64,000 nt of DNA. Source: Neisseria sicca (GTDB taxonomy: Bacteria > Pseudomonadota > Gammaproteobacteria > Burkholderiales > Neisseriaceae). Shown piece after piece: positions 49,282-57,659 of the stretch (position 1 is the first letter of the stretch; each line of letters opens with the position of its first letter). Below the pieces are notes generated by a model, which saw only the letters and a list, made by a program, of their open reading frames with translations, was not told where the DNA came from and ran no database searches. Both the position numbers and the translations under genes were made by a program. The stretch lies in NCBI RefSeq assembly GCF_017753665.1, contig NZ_CP072524.1, forward strand, positions 1,984,001-2,048,000, read 5' to 3'.

Positions 49282-49665
49282 GTGAACAAAACCCTCTGTC
49301 TTGCCCTCGCCGCCCTCATCGGACTTTCCGCATGCAGCGCCGAACGCGTTTCCCTGTTCCCCTCTTACAAACTCAAAGTCATCCAAGGCAACGAACTTGA
49401 TCCCCGCGCCGTCGTCTCCCTCCAAGCAGGCATGAGCCGCGACCAAGTCCAACTCCTGCTCGGCACCCCGCTGCTGCGCGACGCATTCCACGCCGATCGC
49501 TGGGACTACACCTTCAATACCAGCCGCAACGGCATCATCAAAGACCGCAGCAACCTCACCGTTTATTTTGAAAATGATGTCCTTGTCCGCGCAGAAGGCG
49601 ACGCCATCCAAAAATCCATCGAAACCCTCCAAGCCGAACAAAGAGCAGCCCAAACCGCACAATAA
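49282..49665 (+). CDS. bamE: BamE outer-membrane assembly lipoprotein
   Basis: 127 residues. A lipoprotein signal with lipobox LSAC (Cys18) precedes the SmpA/OmlA domain: YKLKVIQGNELDPRAV, LQAGMSRDQVQLLLGTPLL (about 48-66) and RWDYTFNTSRNG are the BamE signature. BamE stabilises the BamA-BamD complex that inserts outer-membrane proteins such as the porin in this window. The start is GTG at 49282 with AGAAAGG upstream. dapB follows 15 bp later. Confidence 0.95.
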   Translation: MNKTLCLALAALIGLSACSAERVSLFPSYKLKVIQGNELDPRAVVSLQAGMSRDQVQLLLGTPLLRDAFHADRWDYTFNTSRNGIIKDRSNLTVYFENDVLVRAEGDAIQKSIETLQAEQRAAQTAQ

Positions 49666-49680
49666 TCACAAGGAAAACGC

Positions 49681-50490
49681 ATGAGCGCATTAAAAATCGC
49701 CATCGCCGGCGTCAACGGCCGCATGGGCCGCGTACTGGTTGAAGCCGTCAACAACCATCCCGACACCATCCTCTCCGGCGCACTCGAACACTCCGGCTCC
49801 GAAGTCTTAGGCTTGGACGCAGGTTTCGCCTCTGGCATCAAAACCGGCATCGCCATTTCAGACGACGTTGATGCCGTCCTCGCCCAAAGCGACGTACTCA
49901 TCGACTTTACCCGCCCCGAGCCGACCCTGAAACACCTGCAAAAATGCGTGGAAAAAGGCGTCAACATCATCATCGGCACCACCGGTTTCGACGACGCAGG
50001 CAAAGCCGCCATCCGAGCCGCCGGCGAAAAAACAGGCGTCGTCTTCGCCGCCAACTTCAGCGTCGGCGTCAACCTGACCTTCCACATCCTCGACACCGTC
50101 GCCCGCGTCCTCAACGAAGGCTACGACATCGAAATCATAGAAGGCCACCACCGCCACAAAGTCGATGCCCCCAGCGGCACCGCCCTGCGCATGGGCGAAG
50201 TCATTGCCGACGCGCTCGGCCGCGACCTCAAACAATGCGCCGTTTACGGCCGCGAAGGCCATACTGGCCCGCGCGATCCGTCCACTATCGGCTTTGCCAC
50301 CGTCCGCGCAGGCGACATCGTCGGCGACCACACCGCCCTCTTCGCCACCGACGGCGAACGCGTCGAAATCACCCACAAAGCCAGCAGCCGCATGACCTTC
50401 GCAGCCGGCGCCGTCCGCGCCGCAGTTTGGGTCAACGGCAAAACAGGTTTGTACGATATGCAGGACGTTTTAGGATTGAAAAACAACTAA
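49681..50490 (+). CDS. dapB: 4-hydroxy-tetrahydrodipicolinate reductase DapB
   Basis: 269 residues. DapB makes tetrahydrodipicolinate for lysine and meso-diaminopimelate, the peptidoglycan cross-link residue. The NAD(P)H loop IAGVNGRMGRVLVE (about 8-21), IDFTRPEPTLKH, GTTGF, and EGHHRHKVDAPSGTAL (about 155-170) with catalytic His and Lys are all present. An ISDDVDA stretch at about residues 59-65 is encoded by an uptake sequence. AAGGAAAACGC is the ribosome site, and the operon with bamE ends at the hairpin 50512-50551. Confidence 0.98.
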   Translation: MSALKIAIAGVNGRMGRVLVEAVNNHPDTILSGALEHSGSEVLGLDAGFASGIKTGIAISDDVDAVLAQSDVLIDFTRPEPTLKHLQKCVEKGVNIIIGTTGFDDAGKAAIRAAGEKTGVVFAANFSVGVNLTFHILDTVARVLNEGYDIEIIEGHHRHKVDAPSGTALRMGEVIADALGRDLKQCAVYGREGHTGPRDPSTIGFATVRAGDIVGDHTALFATDGERVEITHKASSRMTFAAGAVRAAVWVNGKTGLYDMQDVLGLKNN

Positions 50491-50511
50491 AGCTGGTTTC
50501 TCCTATGACAC

Positions 50512-50551
50512 AAAAAGGTCGTCTGAAAAATGTTTTTCAGACGACCTTTTG
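50512..50551. terminator. Uptake-sequence terminator between dapB and oxyR
   Basis: AAAAAGGTCGTCTGAAAAA and TTTTTCAGACGACCTTTT enclose a 2-3 base loop. It separates the convergent dapB and oxyR. Confidence 0.85.
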
Positions 50552-50592
50552 ATTACTTACAGCAATCGGTTTACACCAATACGCCAACCCTT

Positions 50593-51513
50593 TTATTCCT
50601 TCACAAAACTTACGCCGTGAAGATGGGAATTGAGGATGGCAGTCCGCAAAGCAGTCAATGCTTTGGGGCGGACGAAGTTCCGACGGTATGCCAAAACGAC
50701 GCGGCGGTGCGGTACGGAGCCTGAAAACGGGATGATGCTGAACAGCAAATGGTCGTTTTCGGTCAACGCGGTAGCGGGCATGACGCTGATGGCGAGACCG
50801 CTGGCAACCATGTGGCGGATGGTGTTGATGGAGCTGCCTTGCAGGGTGTTGGTCAGGCCTTGGATTTTCTGCTTGGCGGCCAGCTCGGAACAGCTTGATA
50901 AAACTTGGTCGCGCATACAGTTGCCTTCCGTCAGCAACAAAACCTGCTCTTCGCCCAACATTTGCGGGGTAACGGCATCGAGTTCTTCGAAATGGTGCCC
51001 TTTGGGGACGATGACGAAGAAAGGTTCGTCATACAAAGGCTCTGTAACAATGCCAGGCTCTTGGAAGGGTTCAGCGACTACGATGGCATCGACGTCGCCG
51101 CGTTTGAGCGATTCGGTCAGGATGTGCGTGTAGTTTTCTTCAAGCATCAGGGGCATTTTCGGCGCGGTTTCGCGCAGGGAAATGATGAGCTTGGGCAGAA
51201 GGTAGGGGGCGACGGTAAAAATCAGACCGAGTTTGAATGCGCCTTCCAATTCGTTTTGCTCTTCGCTGGCAAGGTGCTTGATCAGCTCGGCTTCTTCCAG
51301 CACGCGGCGGGCTTGGGCAACGATGCGTTCGCCCGCTTCAGTGGTGATGATGTCGTTGCTGCTGCGGTCAAACAGGGATACCGACAGCTCTTCTTCCAGC
51401 TTTTTGATGGCGATGGAAAGGGTGGGCTGGCTGACAAAGCAGCGGCGCGCGGCACGTCCGAAATGACGCTCCTGCGCGACGGCTACGATGTAACGCAATT
51501 CGGTCAAGGTCAT
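50593..51513 (-). CDS. oxyR: Hydrogen-peroxide sensor OxyR
   Basis: 306 residues, a LysR-type regulator. The HTH (about 1-60: LRYIVAVAQERHFGRAARRCFVSQPTLS) is followed by the effector domain with Cys199 and Cys208 in TEGNCMRDQVLSSCSEL, exactly the spacing and numbering of the OxyR redox pair. It should control catalase and other peroxide defences. The gene lies 3 bp after minE, as in other Neisseria, so it can be expressed with the division-site genes. Confidence 0.98.
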   Translation of the reverse strand: MTLTELRYIVAVAQERHFGRAARRCFVSQPTLSIAIKKLEEELSVSLFDRSSNDIITTEAGERIVAQARRVLEEAELIKHLASEEQNELEGAFKLGLIFTVAPYLLPKLIISLRETAPKMPLMLEENYTHILTESLKRGDVDAIVVAEPFQEPGIVTEPLYDEPFFVIVPKGHHFEELDAVTPQMLGEEQVLLLTEGNCMRDQVLSSCSELAAKQKIQGLTNTLQGSSINTIRHMVASGLAISVMPATALTENDHLLFSIIPFSGSVPHRRVVLAYRRNFVRPKALTALRTAILNSHLHGVSFVKE

Positions 51514-51516
51514 GTG

Positions 51517-51792
51517 TTAAGCCTTTTTCTGTTCCGTTTTTTGTTCAGGCAGGGTGATGTTCAATTCGAGAACATCCATACCGTCCTGCTTTTCTTGGGA
51601 AATGCGGATGTCGTCCAAAGAAACGTTGACGTATTTGGACAATACTTCCAGCAATTCTTTGCGTAGGGTCGGCAGATAGTCGGGGGCTTTCCCTTCTTGC
51701 GCGCGTTCTTGGGCAATGATGATTTGCAGGCGGTCGCGTGCGACGGCGGCGGTTTTCGGCTTTCTGCCGAACAACATATCTATTAATGACAT
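51517..51792 (-). CDS. minE: Cell division topological specificity factor MinE
   Basis: 91 residues. MinE drives MinCD oscillation. The N-terminal membrane-targeting helix MSLIDMLFGRK, the MinD-binding segment AVARDRLQIIIAQER (about 16-30) and the beta-rich dimer domain YLPTLRKELLEVLSKYVNVS with LELNITLPEQ are present. 3 bp separate it from both minD and oxyR. Confidence 0.96.
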   Translation of the reverse strand: MSLIDMLFGRKPKTAAVARDRLQIIIAQERAQEGKAPDYLPTLRKELLEVLSKYVNVSLDDIRISQEKQDGMDVLELNITLPEQKTEQKKA

Positions 51793-51795
51793 GGC

Positions 51796-52611
51796 TTAGC
51801 CTCCGAACAGTCGTTTGAAGAAGCCTTTTTTCTCAGCTTCCAGGAAACGCATTTCGCGGTTTTCACCCAAGAGGCGTGCGATAACGTCTTTGTAGGCTTC
51901 GGCAGCGGAAACGCTGTTTTGATGGATGACGGGTTCGCCGGCATTAGATGCTTGCAGGACGTTTTGCGATTCCGGAATCACGCCCAAAAGCGGGATGCGC
52001 AGGATGTCGCAAATGTCTTGTACGGACAGCATTTCGCCTTTGCTGACGCGCTCTGGCGAGTAGCGGGTAATCAGCAGGTGTTCTTTAACTGTACCGCCTT
52101 GTTCCGCTTTGCGGGATTTGCTTTGCAGGATACCCAAGATGCGGTCGGAGTCGCGGACGCTGGATACTTCGGGGTTGGTAGTAACGATGGCTTCGTCGGC
52201 GAAGTAGAGCGCCATCAATGCACCTTGCTCGATACCGGCGGGAGAGTCGCAGATGATGTATTCGAATCCCATTTTGTCACTGCTCAATTCCTGCATGACT
52301 TTCTCAACGCCTTCACGGGTCAGCGCGTCTTTGTCGCGGGTTTGCGATGCAGGCAGAATGAAGAGGTTTTCGCAGTTTTTGTCTTTAATCAGTGCCTGGG
52401 TGAGCGTGGCTTCACCCTGGATGACGTTAATCAGGTCATACACAACGCGTCGTTCGCAACCCATAATCAGATCGAGGTTACGCAAACCGACGTCAAAGTC
52501 GATAACGGCAGTCTTGTGGCCTCGCAATGCCAATCCGGCTGCAATACTGGCGCTGGTCGTGGTTTTACCTACGCCGCCTTTACCTGATGTTACTACGATG
52601 ATTTTTGTCAC
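51796..52611 (-). CDS. minD: Septum site-determining ATPase MinD
   Basis: 271 residues, the neisserial length. The deviant Walker A KGGVGKTTTSASIAAGLA (about 11-28) and DFDVGLRNLDLIMG identify MinD. The C-terminal membrane-targeting helix FLEAEKKGFFKRLFGG is present. I chose the GTG at 52609-52611, because AAAGGAA lies 7 bases upstream and the protein then begins like other MinD sequences; an ATG five codons earlier would overlap the ribosome site. Confidence 0.98.
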   Translation of the reverse strand: MTKIIVVTSGKGGVGKTTTSASIAAGLALRGHKTAVIDFDVGLRNLDLIMGCERRVVYDLINVIQGEATLTQALIKDKNCENLFILPASQTRDKDALTREGVEKVMQELSSDKMGFEYIICDSPAGIEQGALMALYFADEAIVTTNPEVSSVRDSDRILGILQSKSRKAEQGGTVKEHLLITRYSPERVSKGEMLSVQDICDILRIPLLGVIPESQNVLQASNAGEPVIHQNSVSAAEAYKDVIARLLGENREMRFLEAEKKGFFKRLFGG

Positions 52612-52638
52612 GATATTTCCTTTCAAATCTTGGAACGG

Positions 52639-53343
52639 TTAATCTGTGTCGATTGCGCTGATAACCAGGCGGTTGTCTTGCAATGAAACCTGTACGGCTT
52701 TTTTGTGCAGGTGGTCGGGCAGGTCTTGTTCGAAATTGCGGTAAATACCTGCTACGGAGACCAACTCCGCCTGCATGGAGTGAATGAAGATGCGCGCGTT
52801 GGTGTTGCCTTTCGCGCCAGCCAGTGCCCTGCCGCGCATGGGTGCATAAACGTGAATGTTTCCGTCGGCAATGAGTTCCGCACCTTCACTGACGATACCG
52901 GTCACGATAAGGTCGCCGTTTTCCGCATAAACCTGCTGTCCTGTGCGGACGGGGGTGCTGATGAGGACGGTCGGGTTATTGATGACGGTTGCCTGAACGG
53001 GGGCAGGCTCTTGGTTGATTTTGGGTTGTTGCGGCTCGGATTTGTCGCTGCGGCTGAAAACCAAATGATAACGTGCCGCAAAAGACGACCAACTTTCACT
53101 TTCATGGCGCAGCCCTAAAATCTGCATGCCGTAACGGGCAAAAAGGGTCAGCATAGCCCCGATGTCCAATGACTCGGGGTGATCGAAATCCTGTACGTCT
53201 AAAACAAAAGGAACAATATCCAATTCTTGATACTGACCGGCGCGCTGGCGTAGAAACTCTTCTAATTCGGTCAGATCTGCGGTATGCAGGTGAATAGCCA
53301 GCACGTCAAGCCGGGCTGACTTTATGTCGAAGGCAGGTTTCAT
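52639..53343 (-). CDS. minC: Septum site-determining protein MinC
   Basis: 234 residues. MinC blocks FtsZ assembly away from mid-cell. The N-terminal FtsZ-antagonist domain (about 1-105) is joined by a Pro/Gln-rich linker to the beta-helical C-terminal domain (about 128-230), which has RTGQQVYAENGDLIVTGIVSEGAELIADGNIHVYAPMRGRALAG (about residues 134-177), typical of MinC_C. It heads the minCDE-oxyR operon; minD starts 27 bp later. Confidence 0.97.
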   Translation of the reverse strand: MKPAFDIKSARLDVLAIHLHTADLTELEEFLRQRAGQYQELDIVPFVLDVQDFDHPESLDIGAMLTLFARYGMQILGLRHESESWSSFAARYHLVFSRSDKSEPQQPKINQEPAPVQATVINNPTVLISTPVRTGQQVYAENGDLIVTGIVSEGAELIADGNIHVYAPMRGRALAGAKGNTNARIFIHSMQAELVSVAGIYRNFEQDLPDHLHKKAVQVSLQDNRLVISAIDTD

Positions 53344-53504
53344 AGTGAGTAAATCATAAAATTTTTTAATTGTGTAAGTTTACCGTGTAAATCTTGGCTA
53401 TTCAATCCGTTTGGGTCGTCTGAAGTGAAATTTCCCATTCTCTTCTGAATTTCATGAAAAATCGATATAGGTTAATCAAAGTTACAAAGTGGTACAAAAA
53501 CGAC

Positions 53505-53553
53505 AAAGGTCGTCTGAAAACCAATTTTCCGGTTTTCAGACGACCTTTTCTTT
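53505..53553. terminator. Uptake-sequence terminator after lysS
   Basis: AAAGGTCGTCTGAAAACC and GGTTTTCAGACGACCTTT form a perfect stem with an AATTTTCC loop, 15 bp beyond the lysS stop. On the minus strand TTTGTCG follows; the plus side has TTTTCTTT. Confidence 0.8.
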
Positions 53554-53567
53554 ATTATCTGCCTACC

Positions 53568-55079
53568 TTATTCGGGACGCATCTGCGGGAACAGAATCAC
53601 GTCGCGGATGGTTTGCGAATCGGTCAGCAGCATCACCAAGCGGTCGATGCCGATGCCGCAACCGCCTGTCGGCGGCAGGCCGAATTCCATCGCGCGGATG
53701 TAGTCGGCATCGTAGTGCATGGCTTCGTCGTCGCCCGCGTCTTTTTGCGCCACTTGCGCTTTGAAGCGTTCGGCTTGGTCTTCGGGGTCGTTCAACTCGG
53801 AATAGCCGTTTGCCAGCTCGCGGCCGACAACGAACAATTCGAAACGCTCGGTCAGTCCTTGTTTCGTATCCGAAGCGCGTGCCAACGGGGAAACTTCGAC
53901 CGGATAATCGACGATGAAGGTCGGGTTCCACAGTTTGCCCTCGGCGCAACCTTCAAACAGGGCAAGTTGCAGGCTGCCGATGCCGGGGGACGGCGGCAGG
54001 CTTTCGCCGTGTTTGACGATTTCTTTTTTCAGCCACTCCGCATCGTTCAACTGCTCGTCGGTGTAGTGCGGATTGTATTTTTTGATGGCTTCGAGAATGG
54101 TCAGGCGCTCAAACGGGCTTTCCAAATCGACTTCTTTACCGTTGTAGCTGATTTTCGCCGTGCCGTTTACCGTGCGCGATGCGTTGCGGATGATGTCTTC
54201 CGCCATCTGCATCATGCGTTCGTAGTCGGAGAAGGCTTCGTAGAATTCGATCATGGTGAATTCGGGGTTGTGGCGCACGGACATGCCTTCGTTGCGGAAG
54301 CTGCGGTTGATTTCAAACACGCGCTCCAAACCGCCTACCACCAAGCGTTTCAGATACAGTTCGGGGGCGATGCGCAGGTAGAGCGGAATGTCCAGAGCGT
54401 TGTGGTGGGTCACGAACGGTTTCGCCGTCGCGCCGCCGGGAATCGGGTGCATCATCGGGGTTTCGACTTCGAGATAATGCTCGTTCACCATGAAATTGCG
54501 CACGGATTGGATGATTTGGCTACGTTTGATAAACGTATTACGCGATTCTTCGTTGGCAATCAAATCGACGTAGCGTTGACGGTATTTGGTTTCCTGATCG
54601 CTCAAGCCTTTGTGTTTGTCAGGCAGCGGGCGCAGGGATTTGGACAGCAGGCGGATGTCGGACACGCGCACGGTCAATTCGCCGTGGTTGGTTTTGAACA
54701 AAGTACCTTCCGCGCCGACGATGTCGCCCAGGTCCCAATGGTTGAAATCGTCCAAAACTTCCTGACTCACGCCTTTGTTGTTCAGATAAAGCTGGATTTG
54801 ACCGGTCACGTCTTGAATGGTGGCAAAACTCGCCTTGCCCATTTGGCGTTTGAGCATCATGCGGCCGGCAATTTTGACGGGGACGGCTTGCGGGTCGAGT
54901 TCTTCCTTGCTGACTTCGCCGTATTGGGCATGCAAATCGGCGGCAAAGCTGTCGCGCTTGAAATCGTTGGGATAGGCGTTGCGCTGTTGGCGGATGTTGT
55001 GCAGTTTTTCGCGGCGCAGGGCGATGATTTGGTTTTCGTCCAACTGCGGCTCGGTTTGCGGATTGTTTTGTTCGCTCAT
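53568..55079 (-). CDS. lysS: Lysyl-tRNA synthetase (class II)
   Basis: 503 residues. Charges tRNA-Lys. The OB-fold anticodon domain (about 65-150, VKIAGRMMLKRQMGKASFATI) precedes the class II core: motif 2 VFEINRSFRNEGMSVRHNPEFTMIEFYEAFSDY (about residues 257-289) and motif 3 GCGIGIDRLVMLLTDS (about 476-491). ENQIIALRREKLHNIRQQ is the usual N-terminal helix. It is monocistronic. The cognate tRNA-Lys gene lies 1.8 kb upstream on the same strand. Confidence 0.98.
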   Translation of the reverse strand: MSEQNNPQTEPQLDENQIIALRREKLHNIRQQRNAYPNDFKRDSFAADLHAQYGEVSKEELDPQAVPVKIAGRMMLKRQMGKASFATIQDVTGQIQLYLNNKGVSQEVLDDFNHWDLGDIVGAEGTLFKTNHGELTVRVSDIRLLSKSLRPLPDKHKGLSDQETKYRQRYVDLIANEESRNTFIKRSQIIQSVRNFMVNEHYLEVETPMMHPIPGGATAKPFVTHHNALDIPLYLRIAPELYLKRLVVGGLERVFEINRSFRNEGMSVRHNPEFTMIEFYEAFSDYERMMQMAEDIIRNASRTVNGTAKISYNGKEVDLESPFERLTILEAIKKYNPHYTDEQLNDAEWLKKEIVKHGESLPPSPGIGSLQLALFEGCAEGKLWNPTFIVDYPVEVSPLARASDTKQGLTERFELFVVGRELANGYSELNDPEDQAERFKAQVAQKDAGDDEAMHYDADYIRAMEFGLPPTGGCGIGIDRLVMLLTDSQTIRDVILFPQMRPE

Positions 55080-55188
55080 GGTGTTTTCCGGAAAAATAAA
55101 TCAGGCGCAATCTTTTTCAGACGACCTGATTGAATCACAAAATTTGCGCATATTTTACGCGATGTCGGTGTTTTTTTCTATAAAGGCA

Positions 55189-55233
55189 AAAATGCCGCCC
55201 GAAACCCGAAAATCGGTTGCAGGCGGCATTTCG
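55189..55233. terminator. Terminator after aldA
   Basis: AAATGCCGCC and GGCGGCATTT form a stem around a loop of about 22 bases, with TTTTTGCC on the minus strand. It lies 25 bp beyond the aldA stop. Confidence 0.85.
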
Positions 55234-55257
55234 TTTAACTGAGGCTAATATCGGCAG

Positions 55258-56700
55258 TTAAATATTGGTTTCCAGATAAACGACTTGGGTTTGCAGATAT
55301 TCTTCCAAACCGTGTTTGCCGTCCGCACCACCGATGCCGGATTTTTTCCAACCGGCGTGGAAGCCCTGCATGGCTTCGAAGTTTTCGCGGTTGATGTAGG
55401 TTTCGCCGAATTGCAGGCGGCGGGTGACGTAGAAGGCTTCGTTCAGATTGGTGGTGTAAACGGAGCTGGTCAGACCAAATTCGCAGTCGTTTGCCAAGGC
55501 GATGACTTGGTCGAGCGTGTCGAAAGTGGAAACAGGCAGGACGGGGCCGAAGGTTTCTTCCTTCATGATGTCCATGTTGTTGTCGGTGTCGGTCAGCAGG
55601 GTCGGCTCGAAGAAATAGCCGCGTCCTTCGGCGCGTTTGCCGCCGCAAACCAGCGTTGCACCTTGTTTGACGGCGCGTTCCACTTTTTCGGCAACGGCTT
55701 TGACGGCGCGCTCTTCAATCAGCGGGCCCATCTCCAGCGCACCTGCTTCGGCTTCGGCAGGATTGCCGTAGCGTACGCCTTTCATGGCAGCGGTCATTTT
55801 TTCAATGAACGCGTCTTTCAGGCTGCTGTGGACATAGACGCGCTCGGCGCAGTTGCAGATTTGACCGGTGTTGCCGACGCGCGAAGCCAAAATGGATTTC
55901 ACCGCCAAGTCCAAATCCGCGTCTTTCAACACGATGGCAGGTGCTTTGCCGCCGAGTTCCAGCGAAACTTTGGTGATGTTGGCGGAAGCGGCTTCCATCA
56001 CTTGGCGGCCTGCTTCGACGGAGCCGGTCAGGCTGACCATATCGACTTGCGGATGGGCGGACAAGGCATTGCCGATTTCCGCTCCGGGGCCGTTCACGAC
56101 GTTGAACACGCCTGCGGGCAATCCGACCGCATCGACGATTTCAGCGAAGATGTGGCAGTTGATCGGGGTCACGCTGCTGGGTTTGACGACGATGGTGTTG
56201 CCCGTTACCAAGGCGGGACCCATTTTGCGGGCAATCAGGAAGAAGGGGAAGTTCCACGGCAGGATGCCTGCCACGACGCCCAGCGGACGTTTGAACAATA
56301 AGATGTTTTCACGCGGACGGTCGCTTTGGATGATTTCGCCTTCATAACGGCGCGCCCATTCGGCTTGGTAATCGAGATAGTCGGCGGTAAACATGACTTC
56401 CACGCGCGCCAAGTCTTTGGTTTTGCCGCCTTCGGCAACAATGGTGTCGGTCAGCTCGTCGGCGCGTTCGCGTATGCCTTGGGCGATTTTGCGCAAATAC
56501 GCGCCGCGTTCGACCGCAGGCAGCCGCTCCCATGCCGGTTGCGCCGCACGCGCCGCTGCTACGGCACGGTCAACGTCCGCTTTGCCGCCTTTGGGTTCGC
56601 GGGCGATGGGTTCTTCAGTGGACGGGTTCAATACGTCGCGCCATTCGCCGTTGAAATCATTTTCAAAGCGTCCGTTGATGTACATTGCCAACTGTTTCAT
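55258..56700 (-). CDS. aldA: Aldehyde dehydrogenase, AldA (lactaldehyde dehydrogenase) type
   Basis: 480 residues, close to E. coli AldA over its whole length. AldA oxidises lactaldehyde and glycolaldehyde with NAD. ADYLDYQAEWARRYEGEIIQSDRP (about residues 107-130), GILPWNFPFFLIARKM (about 144-159), the catalytic Glu in VSLELGGKAP and nucleophilic Cys in GNTGQICNCAERVYV (about 275-289) are shared, as is the C-terminal MQGFHAGWKKSGIGGADGKHG. AGGAGAAC precedes the ATG. The gene stands alone with its own terminator; no fucose or rhamnose genes are near, so its substrate in this species is uncertain. Confidence 0.92.
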   Translation of the reverse strand: MKQLAMYINGRFENDFNGEWRDVLNPSTEEPIAREPKGGKADVDRAVAAARAAQPAWERLPAVERGAYLRKIAQGIRERADELTDTIVAEGGKTKDLARVEVMFTADYLDYQAEWARRYEGEIIQSDRPRENILLFKRPLGVVAGILPWNFPFFLIARKMGPALVTGNTIVVKPSSVTPINCHIFAEIVDAVGLPAGVFNVVNGPGAEIGNALSAHPQVDMVSLTGSVEAGRQVMEAASANITKVSLELGGKAPAIVLKDADLDLAVKSILASRVGNTGQICNCAERVYVHSSLKDAFIEKMTAAMKGVRYGNPAEAEAGALEMGPLIEERAVKAVAEKVERAVKQGATLVCGGKRAEGRGYFFEPTLLTDTDNNMDIMKEETFGPVLPVSTFDTLDQVIALANDCEFGLTSSVYTTNLNEAFYVTRRLQFGETYINRENFEAMQGFHAGWKKSGIGGADGKHGLEEYLQTQVVYLETNI

Positions 56701-56805
56701 TTCAAGTTCTCCTGTTGTTGTAGTCGCGTGTAGTCAGTGTATGCTTAAATTGTCTGGCATACAAGTATATTTGTGGTAGAAGTAGATTATTACGGAGAAC
56801 ATGAA

Positions 56806-56835
56806 AAAAACCTGCTTTTTTTCAAAGCAGGTTTT
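56806..56835 (-). terminator. Terminator of the tRNA-Lys gene
   Basis: On the minus strand AAAACCTGC-TTTGAAAAAAA-GCAGGTTTTTTT forms a hairpin with a T-run, 7 bp after the tRNA 3' end. Confidence 0.85.
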
Positions 56836-56841
56836 AATGTT

Positions 56842-56917
56842 TGGTGGGTCGTGAGCGATTCGAACGCTCGACCAACGGATTAAAAGTCCGCTGCTCTACC
56901 GACTGAGCTAACGACCC
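56842..56917 (-). tRNA. tRNA-Lys (anticodon UUU)
   Basis: 76 nt including an encoded CCA. The minus strand has acceptor GGGTCGT paired with ACGACCC and discriminator A, D arm GCTC-AGTCGGTA-GAGC, anticodon arm GCGGA-CTTTTAA-TCCGT with anticodon TTT, variable loop TGGTC and T arm GAGCG-TTCGAAT-CGCTC. A perfect promoter and a terminator flank it, so it is a single-gene unit. Confidence 0.99.
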
Positions 56918-56929
56918 GATAAGCTGTGA

Positions 56930-56958
56930 ATTATATTGGCAGACATCCTGTGCGTCAA
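56930..56958 (-). promoter_or_regulatory. Promoter of tRNA-Lys
   Basis: On the minus strand TTGACG, a 17-base spacer and TATAAT lie 13 bp before the tRNA 5' end, so the start point is predicted 6-7 bases upstream of the mature tRNA. This is the best promoter match in the window. Confidence 0.88.
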
Positions 56959-57102
56959 TAATTTTATTGAAATTTTTTTCAATAAAAGTAAACAGCCTGT
57001 TATTTGCCGTTAAACTACCCTATTTTGCTGACCTGTTATGTTATGATGCCCACGCCTGCCTCAAACGAAGTAGGTGTTTTCTAGATTAAGAAAGGATAAA
57101 AC

Positions 57103-57534
57103 ATGAAAAAATTACTGATTGCTGCGATGATGATGGCCGGCTTGGCTGCATGCTCTCAAGAGGCCAAACAACAAACCCAAGAAGCTGCTTCCGCCGTAGC
57201 TTCCGATGTCAATGCAGCCGCTTCCGAGGCAAAAGATGCGGCTGATAAAGCAGTCTCCGACGTTAAAGATGCAGCTGCCGATGCCAAAGATGCTGCTGAA
57301 AAAGCTGTTTCCGATGTTAAAGATGCGGCTGCCGATGCTAAGGCAAGTGCAGATAAAGCTGTCTCCGACGCAAAGGAAACCGCAGATAAAGCCTTATCGA
57401 ATGCAACCGAAGCCACAGGAAAGGCAGTTGAAGAAGCTGCCAAAGATGCAAAAAATGCTGCTAAAGATGCTTTGAACAAAGCCGCTGATGCAACTCAAGA
57501 TGCTGCGGACAAAATGAAAGACGCTGCCAAGTAA
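57103..57534 (+). CDS. Alanine-rich heptad-repeat lipoprotein
   Basis: 143 residues. A lipoprotein signal with lipobox LAAC (Cys17) precedes a chain of 11-residue-like amphipathic repeats (SDVKDAAADAKDAAEKAV, ASADKAVSDAKETADKAL and variants) to the end ATQDAADKMKDAAK. The composition is almost only Ala, Lys, Asp, Glu, Ser and Val, so it should form long helices, like LEA-type or Lpp-type helical proteins. The function is unknown; an envelope spacer or stress protein is possible. AGAAAGGATAAAAC gives a good ribosome site, and a terminator follows. Confidence 0.9.
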   Translation: MKKLLIAAMMMAGLAACSQEAKQQTQEAASAVASDVNAAASEAKDAADKAVSDVKDAAADAKDAAEKAVSDVKDAAADAKASADKAVSDAKETADKALSNATEATGKAVEEAAKDAKNAAKDALNKAADATQDAADKMKDAAK

Positions 57535-57553
57535 TTGTTTTAACAACGTATCA

Positions 57554-57588
57554 ACAAGCCGTCGGAATTATTCCGTACGGCTTGTTTT
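57554..57588. terminator. Terminator after the Ala-rich lipoprotein gene
   Basis: ACAAGCCGT and ACGGCTTGT enclose a CGGAATTATTCCG stem extension and are followed by TTTTGTTT. It begins 20 bp beyond the stop. Confidence 0.9.
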
Positions 57589-57659
57589 GTTTACCTCGTT
57601 TTATTTTTCAGACGACCTCTTGTGTTAAGATGACGGCTTTACCGTGCAGGAAATCTGTT

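Noticed and set aside
53454..55133. 559-codon frame on the plus strand opposite lysS
   Set aside because: It is a shadow of lysS and runs through the uptake-sequence terminator. The protein has no recognisable domain.
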